Made by a program: the position numbers and the translations under genes
Source of the DNA: Apostichopus japonicus
Lineage: Eukaryota > Echinodermata > Holothuroidea > Aspidochirotida > Stichopodidae
Length of the DNA: 64,000 bases
Assembly: GCF_037975245.1 (NCBI RefSeq)
Contig: NC_092562.1
Span: 2,701,001-2,765,000 of the forward strand
Reading direction: 5' to 3'
The notes under the pieces: generated by a model
Databases searched by the model: none
What the model was told of the DNA's origin: nothing
Seen by the model: the letters and a program-made list of their open reading frames with translations, nothing else
Shown here: positions 49,701-55,520 of the stretch, one piece after another
Layout: each line of letters begins with the position of its first letter
Position numbering within the stretch: position 1 is the stretch's first letter

Positions 49701-52700
49701 CAGCGAGCCTCTCCCGTTTGATCGGATCACCAGTAACCAAGAGAAATTCTTTGACATATTTGCAGATTTTGATGCCGTCCCTCCTACACTGGATTACACT
49801 CAAATGGTAACTTCTAGGATTATCTTTGGCATATTGTTGACCTCTGGTTACATTCATGTTTGAGTCACTAGTTTAATTTATAAGCCTTATAGTTGATGAT
49901 GTTTTGTTTTGTTTTGTTATCCTATGCTGTCATGTTGTGCCATGTTATGTTATGCTAACATCTAAAAGTTTTGTTTTAAGAGCTTAGTTTCCGAGCTCCC
50001 TCCACCAACACTGTGCAGCTACACCGATATGTGACATATTCCTACCCCTCCCCTCCCCTACCTCCATTCATCCTCTTTGAGTCAAATCCTTTAGACTCCT
50101 ATATGCAATTGCATTACCTTATTTGTCTCTAAAATGTCTTTCAGAAAAGGGTTTACCGTTTTTTAGGTTACAACCGTATCTGATTCTATTTATTGATTTT
50201 TTTTCCCATTTGTCTGGTAGTTGATGTACTTCAGCATTGATGCTGATCCAGTCAATGGCTTCTTCAGAGCCCTCAGTGTCGCCTCTCACACCCACATGCC
50301 GAGACCTCAGGAAGAGGAACTGCTGGAGCAAACAGAGGACGAGAAGCTGGAGAAACGGGTGAGTGACGTCAGGGGATTAATCAATCGATATGTGGTCGAA
50401 ACTGGTGCATCTGTATTACGTCTAATAGAGACTTAATACATTCTACATCGTGGTCAAATGTGTCAGTATTAATATATATCATACTGCATGATGGTGATGT
50501 GGTAATGTAATATCCTATAGCCTGAATCGCTTGTTTGTGATCAGTTGTCCATGAAACACACTTCGTAGCTTGAAATGTTTATTTAAGAGAGGTGACCGAC
50601 AAGTACCACATATTTAGTAACCTGAGGTTTAAGTTATGAGTCTTTCAAACACACATAACCAGAAATTGTAGGTTTAGGTCATGTGTGCCCATCAGACACC
50701 GAACACTCATAGTCTGAAAATGTAGTATTAAGTCTGATGTTTTCTGGGGGATTGAGCCTTCGTATTATTACAGTTTTAATGTTCTTTTTATTTGATAACA
50801 GATAGCTGATCCTGTCTCAGAAGAGGATGAACAATCTCCAAATGTTATTAACACCACTCTGGGTCCACCAGAGGAAGGCATCCCAGCCAGTGCCACCAAG
50901 GCCCTCGTTCCTATCGATGCATTGGTTAAGGTTAGTTGTAATTTAGTTTGTTAGTTTCCGGACCCAGGTGTGTCCTTCAAAGAGGTAGCACTGTTATAAA
51001 AAAAAAAATTCCCCTCTTCTTATCCACATTTATTTTACAACAAACGGTATTTTTTTCAGCAGTCTAATTTTGGCCAACAACAAATCAATTGATCACCATT
51101 CTGATGTACTCTGATGCACTTCAATTATGAAATAACCCAATCATCAGAATTATTCTACCTGGCAACAGTCATGGGGTTTCCATTCATCCAAATGATGTAC
51201 GGGACTTCTATGCTTCTCGACAAATATCAGATTAAAGGAGCATTAAGCATGTGACGACCAACTTCCATCAAGGTTTTACCCAAATAAAGTTGAAATGATC
51301 AAACTAAGACATACTCCTTTAAGATGACTTTCATTTTTTGGGGGGTCCTGAACTGATTGAAGAGTTTTATTACTAATAATATTATCATCAAGACAATTCT
51401 CATGTCATATTATATCACCTGCCAAACCACATCAGAAATTTTTGTCAAGTTTTTAACCCAACATACGATTGCAGGTGATCAAAGACAAAAGACACCATCC
51501 TGGATTCTTTTTGTATTTTAATATCGTTCTTTATTTATTTACTTCACATGAATGTAAAAACAATCATGTTTCATGTTATATACATCATGTACTGAAGCAT
51601 ATCAGAATTTTTTTCATCCTTCCTTAAGTTAGTATTCAACATATCTAGTCAACCTAATGACATATATATTAGTTTGGGATATTAGAAGCAAATTCTGTTT
51701 AAAAAAAAATAATTGAATACAAATCTAACAAAGGAAGCTTCCGTATGAAGCAAGTTTTAGGCGAAATACAATATCGCAAATAGGTATGCTTCATCAGCAG
51801 TGTTATCCCATCACCCCTCAGGTGTTCCACCACGGACAGCCGTCTCTTGGAGACAGCCATCGGTTCAGTGTCACAACAGACCCGGAGGATACCTTCTCCT
51901 TTGAACGGATCTCCGGCGTCTACAAGGAACTCGGAAGCCAAGCCCTCCAACCCGTACCGTTCTTCACTCTGTTTGGACATCCGATCATTCTCGACTGCCT
52001 GTCTCTCAGCAACAGATTTAAAGCACCGGTAAGGAACGCACATTTTGTTAGCATTCTGTAAAGGGAATACCTCCCCACGAGGGAAGTGGGATATTTCTCC
52101 CACTGTCGGGATAAGGGAATACCCCCCACGAGTGAAGTGGGATATTTCTCCTACTGTCGGGATAAGGGAATACCTCCCCACGAGGGAAGTGGGATATTTC
52201 TCCCACTGTAGGGATAAGTCGACTGTCTTCAGGTAAACAGATATGTTACACGTAGCTCACAAATTTGATTTAATGTCAGAGTAGCAAACTGAAATATTCT
52301 GAACTTAAAGATGAGTGCATTGTTTCAAATGCTGTTACTTACTCCTCCCCCCCCCTCCCCCAAAAAAAGATATGAGCATACCTTTGTGCCACTCTAAAAT
52401 CAACACCGCTATTAGATTGTTCATCAAATTCTACAACCTAATTGCCTGTAGTCTTGTGGTATTTTCTACAGAATAGAAATGGATGTTAGAAAGGCTTGAA
52501 TGTTGCCACCTCCTTGTTACCCCTCAAACCATTTTTTTTTTTATTCTTTCCAATCACTCTTCTTTCTAAATTTGTCTTGACCTAATTTTCACCAAGACCT
52601 TCAACAACTTGAGAAGTCTCATTTTGTTTTTTTTGGGGGGGGGGTATTTAACACGGCCCTTAATTTCTATCTTTCACTCATTCATTTACCCTCAGGATTT

Positions 52701-52767
52701 TAGATCGGTATTTACCATCCAGGTACCGCAGCTGGTGGAGACAGACGCACAGAGTACCATGTCGTAA
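8599..52767 (+). CDS. SPEF2: Sperm flagellar protein 2 (SPEF2/CPC1-type), 44 coding exons
   Basis: Orthologue of SPEF2, a protein of the central-pair C1b projection of motile cilia and sperm flagella (Chlamydomonas CPC1), known to bind IFT20 in vertebrates. Exons: 8599-8656, 9493-9595, 10470-10722, 11285-11502, 12096-12269, 13142-13217, 13749-13880, 15685-15873, 16369-16556, 17339-17411, 18231-18350, 20800-20916, 21435-21537, 21739-21836, 22370-22463, 22979-23047, 24059-24138, 24420-24523, 25226-25479, 26476-26611, 27017-27158, 27878-28027, 28802-28850, 29339-29476, 30071-30097, 32286-32443, 33350-33616, 34186-34323, 34960-35240, 36079-36271, 37285-37332, 41246-41372, 42727-42831, 43530-43610, 44370-44508, 45777-45876, 47197-47382, 47996-48046, 49002-49184, 49651-49806, 50221-50358, 50802-50930, 51822-52028, 52696-52767. 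They sum to 5,904 nt (1,967 codons plus stop). All junctions are GT/AG and phases are continuous. The start MTEILCRWLN matches the family N-terminus. Exon identity rests on recalled similarity to vertebrate SPEF2; the shortest, exons 23, 25 and 31, are supported mainly by phase. Confidence 0.95.
10260..10340 (+). repeat. Possible tRNA-like (SINE head) relic
   Basis: TGGCTAGAAG followed about 50 bp later by AGTTCAAATCC resembles a degenerate RNA polymerase III A box and B box spacing. It sits in SPEF2 intron 2. There is no clear SINE body or tail, so this may be chance. Confidence 0.25.
11285..18350 (+). CDS. SPEF2: SPEF2 exons 4-11: coiled-coil stalk
   Basis: Residues 139-528 form a highly charged helix-rich region. 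Hallmarks shared with vertebrate SPEF2 are PRQTDLNLD, NRTLKAL, DEYINKIRKRLQEDA, LMRQSQQERRIA, NRIFREKQFEERR, KDFQEALDREA and the ILLDLVDFS segment of exon 9. Exons: 11285-11502, 12096-12269, 13142-13217, 13749-13880, 15685-15873, 16369-16556, 17339-17411, 18231-18350. Exons 7 and 11 both end at a minisatellite that repeats their last bases and their splice donor. Confidence 0.92.
13836..15360 (+). repeat. 61-bp minisatellite across the exon 7 splice donor (25 units)
   Basis: Twenty-five units of exactly 61 bp begin inside SPEF2 exon 7 at 13836 and run to 15360 with no length change. Each unit has 45 bp copied from the exon 3' end (ending GAACAAGAG) and 16 bp of intron start (GTAGATTAGTATGATT). 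Unit 1 therefore supplies real coding sequence and the real donor at 13881, and the other 24 carry the same junction inside the intron. Variants (AGCTC/AGCTG, GAAGAAC/GTAGAAC, AAGAG/AATAG, GTAGAT/GTAAAT) define a higher-order repeat: units 7-13 recur as units 14-20. Confidence 0.97.
16017..16179 (+). mobile_element. MITE copy B (163 bp, 6-bp target duplication)
   Basis: Inverted termini CAGGCATGAGC and GCACATCCCTG (9 of 11 paired) are flanked by ATATCT at 16011-16016 and 16180-16185. It is the opposite-orientation partner of the element at 2460-2621. It lies in SPEF2 intron 8, between exons ending at 15873 and starting at 16369, and has no coding capacity. Confidence 0.87.
18333..20387 (+). 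repeat. 67-bp minisatellite across the exon 11 splice donor
   Basis: The array starts with the last 18 bases of SPEF2 exon 11 (GACTTTATGGAGTACAAG) and the donor GTAAAC at 18351, then repeats for about 2 kb (about 33 units). The full unit is 67 bp. Shorter subtypes lack part of the TATTAAAATAA stretch, and the distal units are of a different subtype (GAAACTTTACGGAGTACAGG, GTAACTAATAAAGCG). Most units preserve the AG/GT junction, while some have GATAAAC instead. Each unit also holds in-frame stops downstream of the junction. Confidence 0.95.
20800..27158 (+). CDS. SPEF2: SPEF2 exons 12-21: divergent adenylate-kinase-like module
   Basis: Residues 529-927. Exon 12 carries MVGEWEPP. Exon 13 carries a P-loop-like GKAFSGKST at about 586-594. 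Exon 14 carries NVDELVQEAVDAY, where adenylate kinases have the strand and helix after the NMP-binding region. Exons 15-17 insert about 80 low-complexity acidic/Thr-Pro residues. Exons 18-19 carry TPRAKLGQKA and IMDGFP (DGFP about 761-764), and exon 19 also ILLDVSDDLALRRAAGRT. Exon 20 ends DQEQIQHR. The P-loop is not the canonical GxPGxGKGT of active adenylate kinase, so catalysis is uncertain; in the family this module may be structural or nucleotide-binding. Exon 16 (69 nt, phase 1-1) could be skipped without a frame change. Confidence 0.9.
21829..22082 (+). repeat. About 40-bp degenerate repeat spanning the exon 14 splice donor
   Basis: GAG/GTATG junctions recur at 21837 (the true donor), 21879, 21918, 21959, 21998 and 22039, and a final GAGTTG at 22079, spaced 39-42 bp. 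Several units contain a dyad (ATACCTCA, short loop, TGAGGTAT) that would pair the donor with upstream sequence. The array starts at the end of SPEF2 exon 14. Confidence 0.85.
23551..23977 (+). repeat. 27-bp minisatellite in SPEF2 intron 16
   Basis: GAAGTGAACATTGTTCAATT and its truncations recur about 15 times, ending 80 bp before exon 17 (24059). The unit contains nested repeats of ATTGTTCA. It is not linked to an exon end. Confidence 0.9.
27878..32443 (+). CDS. SPEF2: SPEF2 exons 22-26: Glu-rich helix and Lys/Ser/Pro linker
   Basis: Residues 928-1101. Exon 22 (27878-28027) encodes an acidic helix (EEEEAERVRSEAALAEEQ). Exons 23-26 (28802-28850, 29339-29476, 30071-30097, 32286-32443) encode a basic SPK/KSP-rich linker and then PEPEPEPQPPPGPPPS and DEDWVWVEANIDP; the last resembles the EEWVYVNEPVPE-type motif of vertebrate SPEF2. 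Exons 24 and 25 are both phase 1-1 (138 and 27 nt). Exon 24 also contains an internal GTAAAG donor after SPKREKSPK. The 27-nt exon 25 is supported by phase and splice signals only. Confidence 0.82.
29711..29940 (+). repeat. Tandem duplication of about 135 bp in SPEF2 intron 24
   Basis: GATGACTTTTAACAGTGGTA at 29711 recurs at 29846 with the following wording (AACTTCTGTAGAGAAA, TTGGTAGTAC, AACATTTGTAGAAGCCT), giving two copies. No function is evident. Confidence 0.85.
30117..31314 (+). repeat. 46-bp minisatellite after exon 25 (about 26 units)
   Basis: The unit AACAGGATACTCACAAGCAT plus GTCCACCACGATGTAATACA plus TTCATT repeats from 20 bp after the SPEF2 exon 25 donor to about 31314. Some units read AACAGGTTACTCAC and so contain CAG/GT, as at the exon's own end (AAACAG/GTATCC). 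The resemblance to the exon end is short (about 10 bp), so a link to the donor is weaker than at exons 7, 11 and 32. Confidence 0.93.
31687..32005 (+). repeat. Tandem duplication of about 159 bp in SPEF2 intron 25
   Basis: CTCTCTTGCCTGTATTAT at 31687 recurs at about 31846, followed by the same text including GTGTAGCATTTAAACATGG and CAGAGAATAATTGACTG. Two copies. No coding content. Confidence 0.85.
33350..36271 (+). CDS. SPEF2: SPEF2 exons 27-30: conserved central region
   Basis: Residues 1102-1394, from 33350-33616, 34186-34323, 34960-35240 and 36079-36271. Conserved landmarks are LAPLWENTEQ, REDEETKAELHQRV, LGFLTNNYLTLMQ, RYQDTLRLLKDYYQG, FTRIPLIDL and IPLVPRRP. Vertebrate SPEF2 has the same order, including the DDEETKAELHQRV and TKRLLQDYYWG motifs. 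No enzymatic motif is evident, so this is probably a structural part of the central-pair projection. Confidence 0.92.
34560..34885 (+). mobile_element. Duplicated AT-rich block ending in a retroposon-like tail
   Basis: About 80 bp (TATATTAATATT, AGCTGCGTC, TTTTATTTTTC) is present at 34570 and again at 34740. It is followed by a short palindromic piece (AGCGCTC, then GAACATGCTTAAGCATG, then GAGCGCT) and ATATAAATCTGGTAAATAA with an (ATA) tail. The AGCGCTATATAAATC-plus-ATAA ending is a common 3' end of dispersed invertebrate retroposons. Assignment is from texture only. Confidence 0.5.
36896..37143 (+). mobile_element. tRNA-derived SINE, full-length copy
   Basis: A tRNA-like head has an A box TTAGCTCAGTGG (36903-36914) and a B box region GGTCCCGAGTTCAAGTC (36941-36957). 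It is followed by a unique body (GTCCAGTTACAGAGTTG, CAGCTTGCGGCTTTGATAAG, TTGCAGGAGGATCTAAAATAC) and a (CATA) tail. It lies in SPEF2 intron 30, on the sense strand. The body recurs at 40953-41175. Confidence 0.88.
37285..45876 (+). CDS. SPEF2: SPEF2 exons 31-36: KSP linker and helical segment
   Basis: Residues 1395-1594. Exon 31 (37285-37332) encodes LVSDAFLFGLMKVSEL. Exon 32 (41246-41372) encodes an Ala/Glu/Lys helix and a GKG/KSKSPSG tail. Exon 33 (42727-42831) adds KSP repeats and TPTPPPTPPP. Exon 34 (43530-43610) has TPEQQELHERTKKEYLAAI, exon 35 (44370-44508) ARMELIKFHAIQVMQDLKAK, and exon 36 (45777-45876) ILIQDQFIINK. Exons 33 and 34 are symmetric phase 1-1. The intron between exons 31 and 32 (3.9 kb) holds two SINE copies and a candidate microexon. 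Confidence 0.87.
38217..38247 (+). repeat. (TCTG)n microsatellite
   Basis: A short tetranucleotide run of CTGT/CTAT units lies about 65 bp upstream of the candidate microexon, and it contributes to the pyrimidine-rich character of that region. Confidence 0.9.
38312..38338 (+). CDS. SPEF2: Candidate 27-nt alternative microexon of SPEF2
   Basis: The string TGCCATTGTAG precedes 27 nt encoding SEGFQKALM, followed by GTGAGT. The phase is 0-0, which fits exactly between exon 31 (ends in phase 0) and exon 32 (starts in phase 0). Joining exons 31 and 32 directly aligns without gaps to vertebrate SPEF2, so this would be an optional, lineage-specific insertion. Evidence is splice signals and phase only; chance is a real alternative. 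Confidence 0.3.
39361..39925. repeat. About 58-bp minisatellite in SPEF2 intron 31
   Basis: Units contain TGTAGGAGAGATGTGTAGG and AACAGCAATATGTACAC, with periods of about 55-60 bp. The array is interrupted at about 39487-39590 by an (ATA) tract and a fragment with ATTTATAATGCGC and AAAAGCGCCATA. Long open frames on the minus strand here (repeating THLSYSVYIAV) are by-products of the period. Confidence 0.88.
40953..41175 (+). mobile_element. tRNA-derived SINE, 5'-truncated copy
   Basis: A direct repeat of the body and tail of the SINE at 36896-37143, with identity around 90% by eye. It lacks the tRNA-like head and ends in a longer (CATA) tract (41142-41163). It inserts about 70 bp upstream of SPEF2 exon 32. 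Confidence 0.88.
41355..42490 (+). repeat. 44-bp minisatellite across the exon 32 splice donor
   Basis: It starts with the last 18 bases of SPEF2 exon 32 (AGAGCAAATCCCCATCAG) and the donor GTACTA (41373). The 44-bp unit then repeats about 17 times with the AG/GT junction preserved, decaying into diverged units after 42418. Between the second unit (to about 41416) and about 41775 the array is interrupted by an insertion with a long hairpin. Confidence 0.95.
41420..41775. mobile_element. Insertion with a 65-bp hairpin inside the exon 32 array
   Basis: About 355 bp of unrelated sequence splits the 44-bp array. Its 3' part is a near-perfect inverted repeat: an arm at about 41637-41702 and an arm at 41707-41771, with about 5 bp between (GTTCC region). 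The arms share AAATAATGAATGG and TTTCATTCGTTGAAAGATG with their complements. This may be a fold-back element or a replication-generated snap-back duplication. Confidence 0.75.
44523..44866 (+). mobile_element. hAT-like non-autonomous element, copy 1
   Basis: It begins CAGGGGTTCCCTAACTGGGG and ends GGAAACCCTG, an imperfect inverted pair typical of hAT-superfamily MITEs. The interior has GGGGGTTCGTGAGACGTTTC and, near the end, GGGGGTTCGTGG. No convincing 8-bp target duplication was found. It lies in SPEF2 intron 35. Confidence 0.6.
45184..45706 (+). repeat. 35-bp minisatellite upstream of exon 36
   Basis: The unit TTATGGTGGTATGAAGGGCC plus CCCTCTGTGATTATT repeats about 15 times at 35 bp with few indels, ending 70 bp before SPEF2 exon 36. 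Variants alternate GGTGG/GGAGG and GGCCCC/GGCACC/GGCTCC. Confidence 0.93.
46404..47196 (+). repeat. 38-bp minisatellite running into the exon 37 splice acceptor
   Basis: The unit GGATATATAACCAGGAATAA plus CTATATGTTTACATTTAT repeats about 20 times. The last unit is truncated at TTTACATTTATGAACAG, which is the actual 3' splice site of SPEF2 exon 37 (47197). Most units contain ATAACCAG/GAATAA, an acceptor-like AG/GA junction similar to the true ATGAACAG/GAGGTG. Confidence 0.92.
47197..52767 (+). CDS. SPEF2: SPEF2 exons 37-44: EF-hand-like region and C-terminus
   Basis: Residues 1595-1967. Exon 37 carries VKVFNTPSPPPRPSP and FTVEQIQTLMEQF. Exon 38 carries LPDQWLSM. Exon 39 carries EYIDWRAFLL and an EF-hand-like loop beginning DSEKTGKVT at about 1720-1728. 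Exon 40 carries LWYDPEE and LPFDR. Exon 41 carries FRALSVASHTHM. Exon 43 has the segment ending FFTLFGHPIILDCLS. Exon 44 is a short non-conserved tail ending in TAA at 52765-52767. The EF-hand-like loop lacks a full set of acidic ligands, so calcium binding is doubtful. Confidence 0.93.
47631..47935 (+). mobile_element. hAT-like element, copy 2 (3' truncated)
   Basis: A direct repeat of 44523-44830 (TTCCCTAACTGGGGTGCATG, TGAGACGTTTCTGAAAGTCA, GTGTCTCGAAAAGTTG). It ends abruptly after CGGTTTCGG, about 60 bp before SPEF2 exon 38. It has an additional segment (TTCAATACGCATATGTTGCC) missing from copy 1. Confidence 0.75.
52062..52218 (+). repeat. 52-bp tandem repeat with internal dyad after exon 43
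   Basis: Three units of 51-52 bp contain GGGAATACCTCCCCACGAG and the dyad AGTGGGATATTTCTCCCACT. They begin about 35 bp after the exon 43 donor (52029). The exon end itself is not part of the unit. Confidence 0.93.
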
Positions 52768-52871
52768 TCAGCTGGCACTGCTTAATCCCAATGTACCAGG
52801 CAAAGACTTAATATATTTACATTTACACAGCCACAGCTGTGTGACGAGAGACCACCCACATTCAAAAAGAA

Positions 52872-53004
52872 AATAAACTCTGGTAACATACCTTAAATGA
52901 TTTCTGTTCATTTTTACAGCATTCATAAAAATGCCTCACTCTGTAGCGGTGTGGCTGAGAATTTTGCACGACCTTGTGTTTAACTTCAGTTTTTGATGAA
53001 TAAA
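52872..53004 (+). terminator. Poly(A) signals of SPEF2
   Basis: Two AATAAA hexamers follow the SPEF2 stop codon, at 52872-52877 (105 bp after TAA) and 52999-53004. Either could direct 3'-end cleavage. The sequence after 53010 becomes strongly T-rich. Confidence 0.6.
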
Positions 53005-53009
53005 AGTTT

Positions 53010-54914
53010 GCCTTACAATAAGTTTCTAGTGATAGTATTTTATCGTAGCAAATGTCCTCAAACTAAATTGGGTCCGTTCCTAATTTACCTTTTTGTGCCA
53101 TTATTTCTGTTATTTGGTCTTTCACAAATTTATCATTTTTTTCTTGTGATGTTTTTTTTTTTTTTCCGCTTTCTTTGGCTCTATTCATTTCTAGTTTTTA
53201 TTTACTCATAAAATGTTCCCAGAGAGATTTAATTGAAGATCTACGTAAAGAAAGGATTATCTTTCTTGATGTGCGAGTTACACTCAAAAAGGTAATTAGT
53301 AAATTAGGAAGATGATTAATTAGATACGTTGTGCCATCAATTAAACAAACGGAGAAAGCATTTAAGACAAGTCAAGATCCCATCCAGTTAGAAGTCCAAA
53401 ACTACATGTTACACAAAGATAACTATTTTAATATGAGATGTGTAATTAACTTTTAATTAAACATGTTCAAGTGTATGAACTTGAAAAAAACAGGCATAAA
53501 GAGACAAAATGTTACAAGCATTTACTGTATTAGGCAGAGAATTATATTATAAATAAACAGTTTATTCTATTTTTGAGAAATTTCTAGCCAATTTGTAAAT
53601 ATGTTTTGGTAACTGTGAAAAAATGGGACCTCGACTTGCGATTGTTACACCTAGGTGAAAAGAATTCATAAGTATAAACAGAACAATTCCATCTACGATT
53701 TTAAAAACAGTTTTTCAACCAAAGACAATGCTATTTTTTCCTGTGGGTACTTTCGAAATATTCAAAAATATTCCCCACATGTTCATATAAATATTCCAAA
53801 ATATCACCTTGAAAGTTCCTCAAAAAGTTTTCATTCCATCTAAAGTTTAAATATGACATATTTTTTATTATTCATCACCTTTATTTTGATTGAATTCAAT
53901 GGAAATAATATTTTGCAAGTTGCTGATGTGCTGTGTTTTGTAGAGAAAAGTTTACAGTTCAATTTCTTGTAGAAAATGATTCAAATAAATTTCCGTCCGT
54001 CAAGTTTGGAGTGGTCGTTGTATTCAGTAAATTTCATCAAATAAAACTATGTACACCCTGATAACTTTAACTTTGCTGTTTTGTTTCTTTCAAAGTTTTC
54101 ATAAATAACTAATTCTTAAAGGTGATCAGTAAATGTGTCCCTAAATTATGGCATGCTCAGAATAGCTGGCAGTTGTTTTAATGTTTTTAGTGAGAGACTT
54201 TGATCTTCCAATATAATCCCATGCCCTATTGAGGATTATTAAATTGACGATTAAATATTTTGTCTCATATAAATTTACTATTATAGTGACTGGTAGTGAA
54301 CTGTGTGATGAAATTTGAGCTTAGGTGACCGTTTTCTGACTTTCTAGCATATTCTAGCATATTTGAGGGCAATATCAACATTTAAATCTCCATCTGGCAT
54401 TTACCAATGTAGCACTGAACTAAACTTGATTGTGTTCTTTTCTTTTGTTTCTACTTTATTTTAATTTTTCTTTGATCCATTTTAATTTTCTCTTTGTCTC
54501 TTCGTTGAAGTTTTCATAAAAAATGTAAACAAATTGTAATATAATGAACAAAATTTTACAATTCTTTAAAACATCTTGGTGTTGGGGCATATAGAACATT
54601 AGAAATCGATATAAACTGGAAGCTAGTGAGTGAAGATGATTATCTACATCATTTCTTAATATTCATAATACATACTTTTGACTCTCAACGATCGTCCGTA
54701 CTTTCGATTCGCCGAATTATATTTCGGCATCAGAGTTCAAAGAGAGAGGCAAAAAAGAAAAGATAAGGAACAAAATACATAAAACAAATATAAACACCAC
54801 AAAAACGATTGACACCTAGGTAGTGTGGTTGTAAATGACTTCACCATAACCACAGCATGGTACTGCGAGAAACTGTCTTCGACCAATCAGCATTCGGGAC
54901 GATGACGTCACATC
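53010..54914. other. AT-rich intergenic region between SPEF2 and the dynein light chain gene
   Basis: No exon-like sequence on either strand. The stretch probably holds the 3'UTR of the minus-strand dynein light chain gene near its right end. Confidence 0.6.
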
Positions 54915-55487
54915 TCATTCGAAATAGATGGCGTAAACAATTACTAAAGCATAGAGTTCCTTGTTCCGATATTTCACTGTCACGTGACCGTCAGTTTTAT
55001 CGTCGCTCAAGCACCTGCTGACCACGTGGAGCCCTTGTCCCTGGACGTTACCCATGGCAACATGGACGACAAACTTGTGTCGTTTGAAACCCAACGTCTT
55101 GATCCGAGACAAAACCGCATCACTCAATTCTGACGTCATCTTAGACAAAGTCACGGGGTCATAGGTCATATCTGTCATCTTGACATCCAAGAGACTTTCG
55201 ACAGCTTTCTTAACTCTCGATTCCCGGAACTGTATCTCTGTGTCCGGTCCAAGTTTATACGTGTTCTCCATCTTCGGCCATCTCAGGGACATCGGTTCAG
55301 GATTTCTTTTCTGCAAGTTCATATCTGGGATTCTTCGATTCCTGTTTGTATCCGTAACATCTTTGCCCGACTGATCCGAGGCCGCGGTAGCGAGATACTT
55401 GGAATGGGAAGACACGGGACGGGATCGAGGATCAGTGGTAACCGGCGATCTATCCACGCGTGTAAGAGTGTGGCTTGTTTGTTCCAT
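54915..55487 (-). CDS. Tctex1-domain dynein light chain (TCTEX1D1/DYNLT5-like)
   Basis: An uninterrupted 190-residue frame with ATG at 55487 and stop at 54917-54915. Residues 1-70 are a polar Ser/Thr/Arg-rich tail. From about residue 75 it matches the Tctex1 family: ENTYKLGP, FRESRVKKAVESLL, TSELSDAVLSRIKTLGF, RHKFVVHVAMG, GQGLHVVSRCL and the C-terminal LYALVIVYAIYFE. ENTYxLGP plus the AxxxVYAxYxE end points to the TCTEX1D1 (DYNLT5) subgroup, which supports axonemal or cytoplasmic dynein cargo functions. The usual RCLWD Trp is replaced by Ser. An acceptor-like TTTTAG lies at 55515-55520 just upstream of the ATG, so a 5'UTR intron is likely and the CDS is in one exon. It is convergent with SPEF2. 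Confidence 0.9.
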   Translation of the reverse strand: MEQTSHTLTRVDRSPVTTDPRSRPVSSHSKYLATAASDQSGKDVTDTNRNRRIPDMNLQKRNPEPMSLRWPKMENTYKLGPDTEIQFRESRVKKAVESLLDVKMTDMTYDPVTLSKMTSELSDAVLSRIKTLGFKRHKFVVHVAMGNVQGQGLHVVSRCLSDDKTDGHVTVKYRNKELYALVIVYAIYFE

Positions 55488-55520
55488 GGGTTAACCAACT
55501 CGGCACAAATATCTAAAAGG

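Noticed and set aside
52045-52236. Open frames on both strands in the 52-bp repeat (Thr-Val-Gly-Ile-Arg-Glu-Tyr pattern)
   Set aside because: By-product of the tandem repeat within intron 43; not spliced in phase with SPEF2.
54780-54914. Possible additional exon of the dynein light chain gene past its stop codon
   Set aside because: The Tctex1 domain is complete at the stop codon at 54917-54915 with the usual C-terminal VYAxYxE ending.
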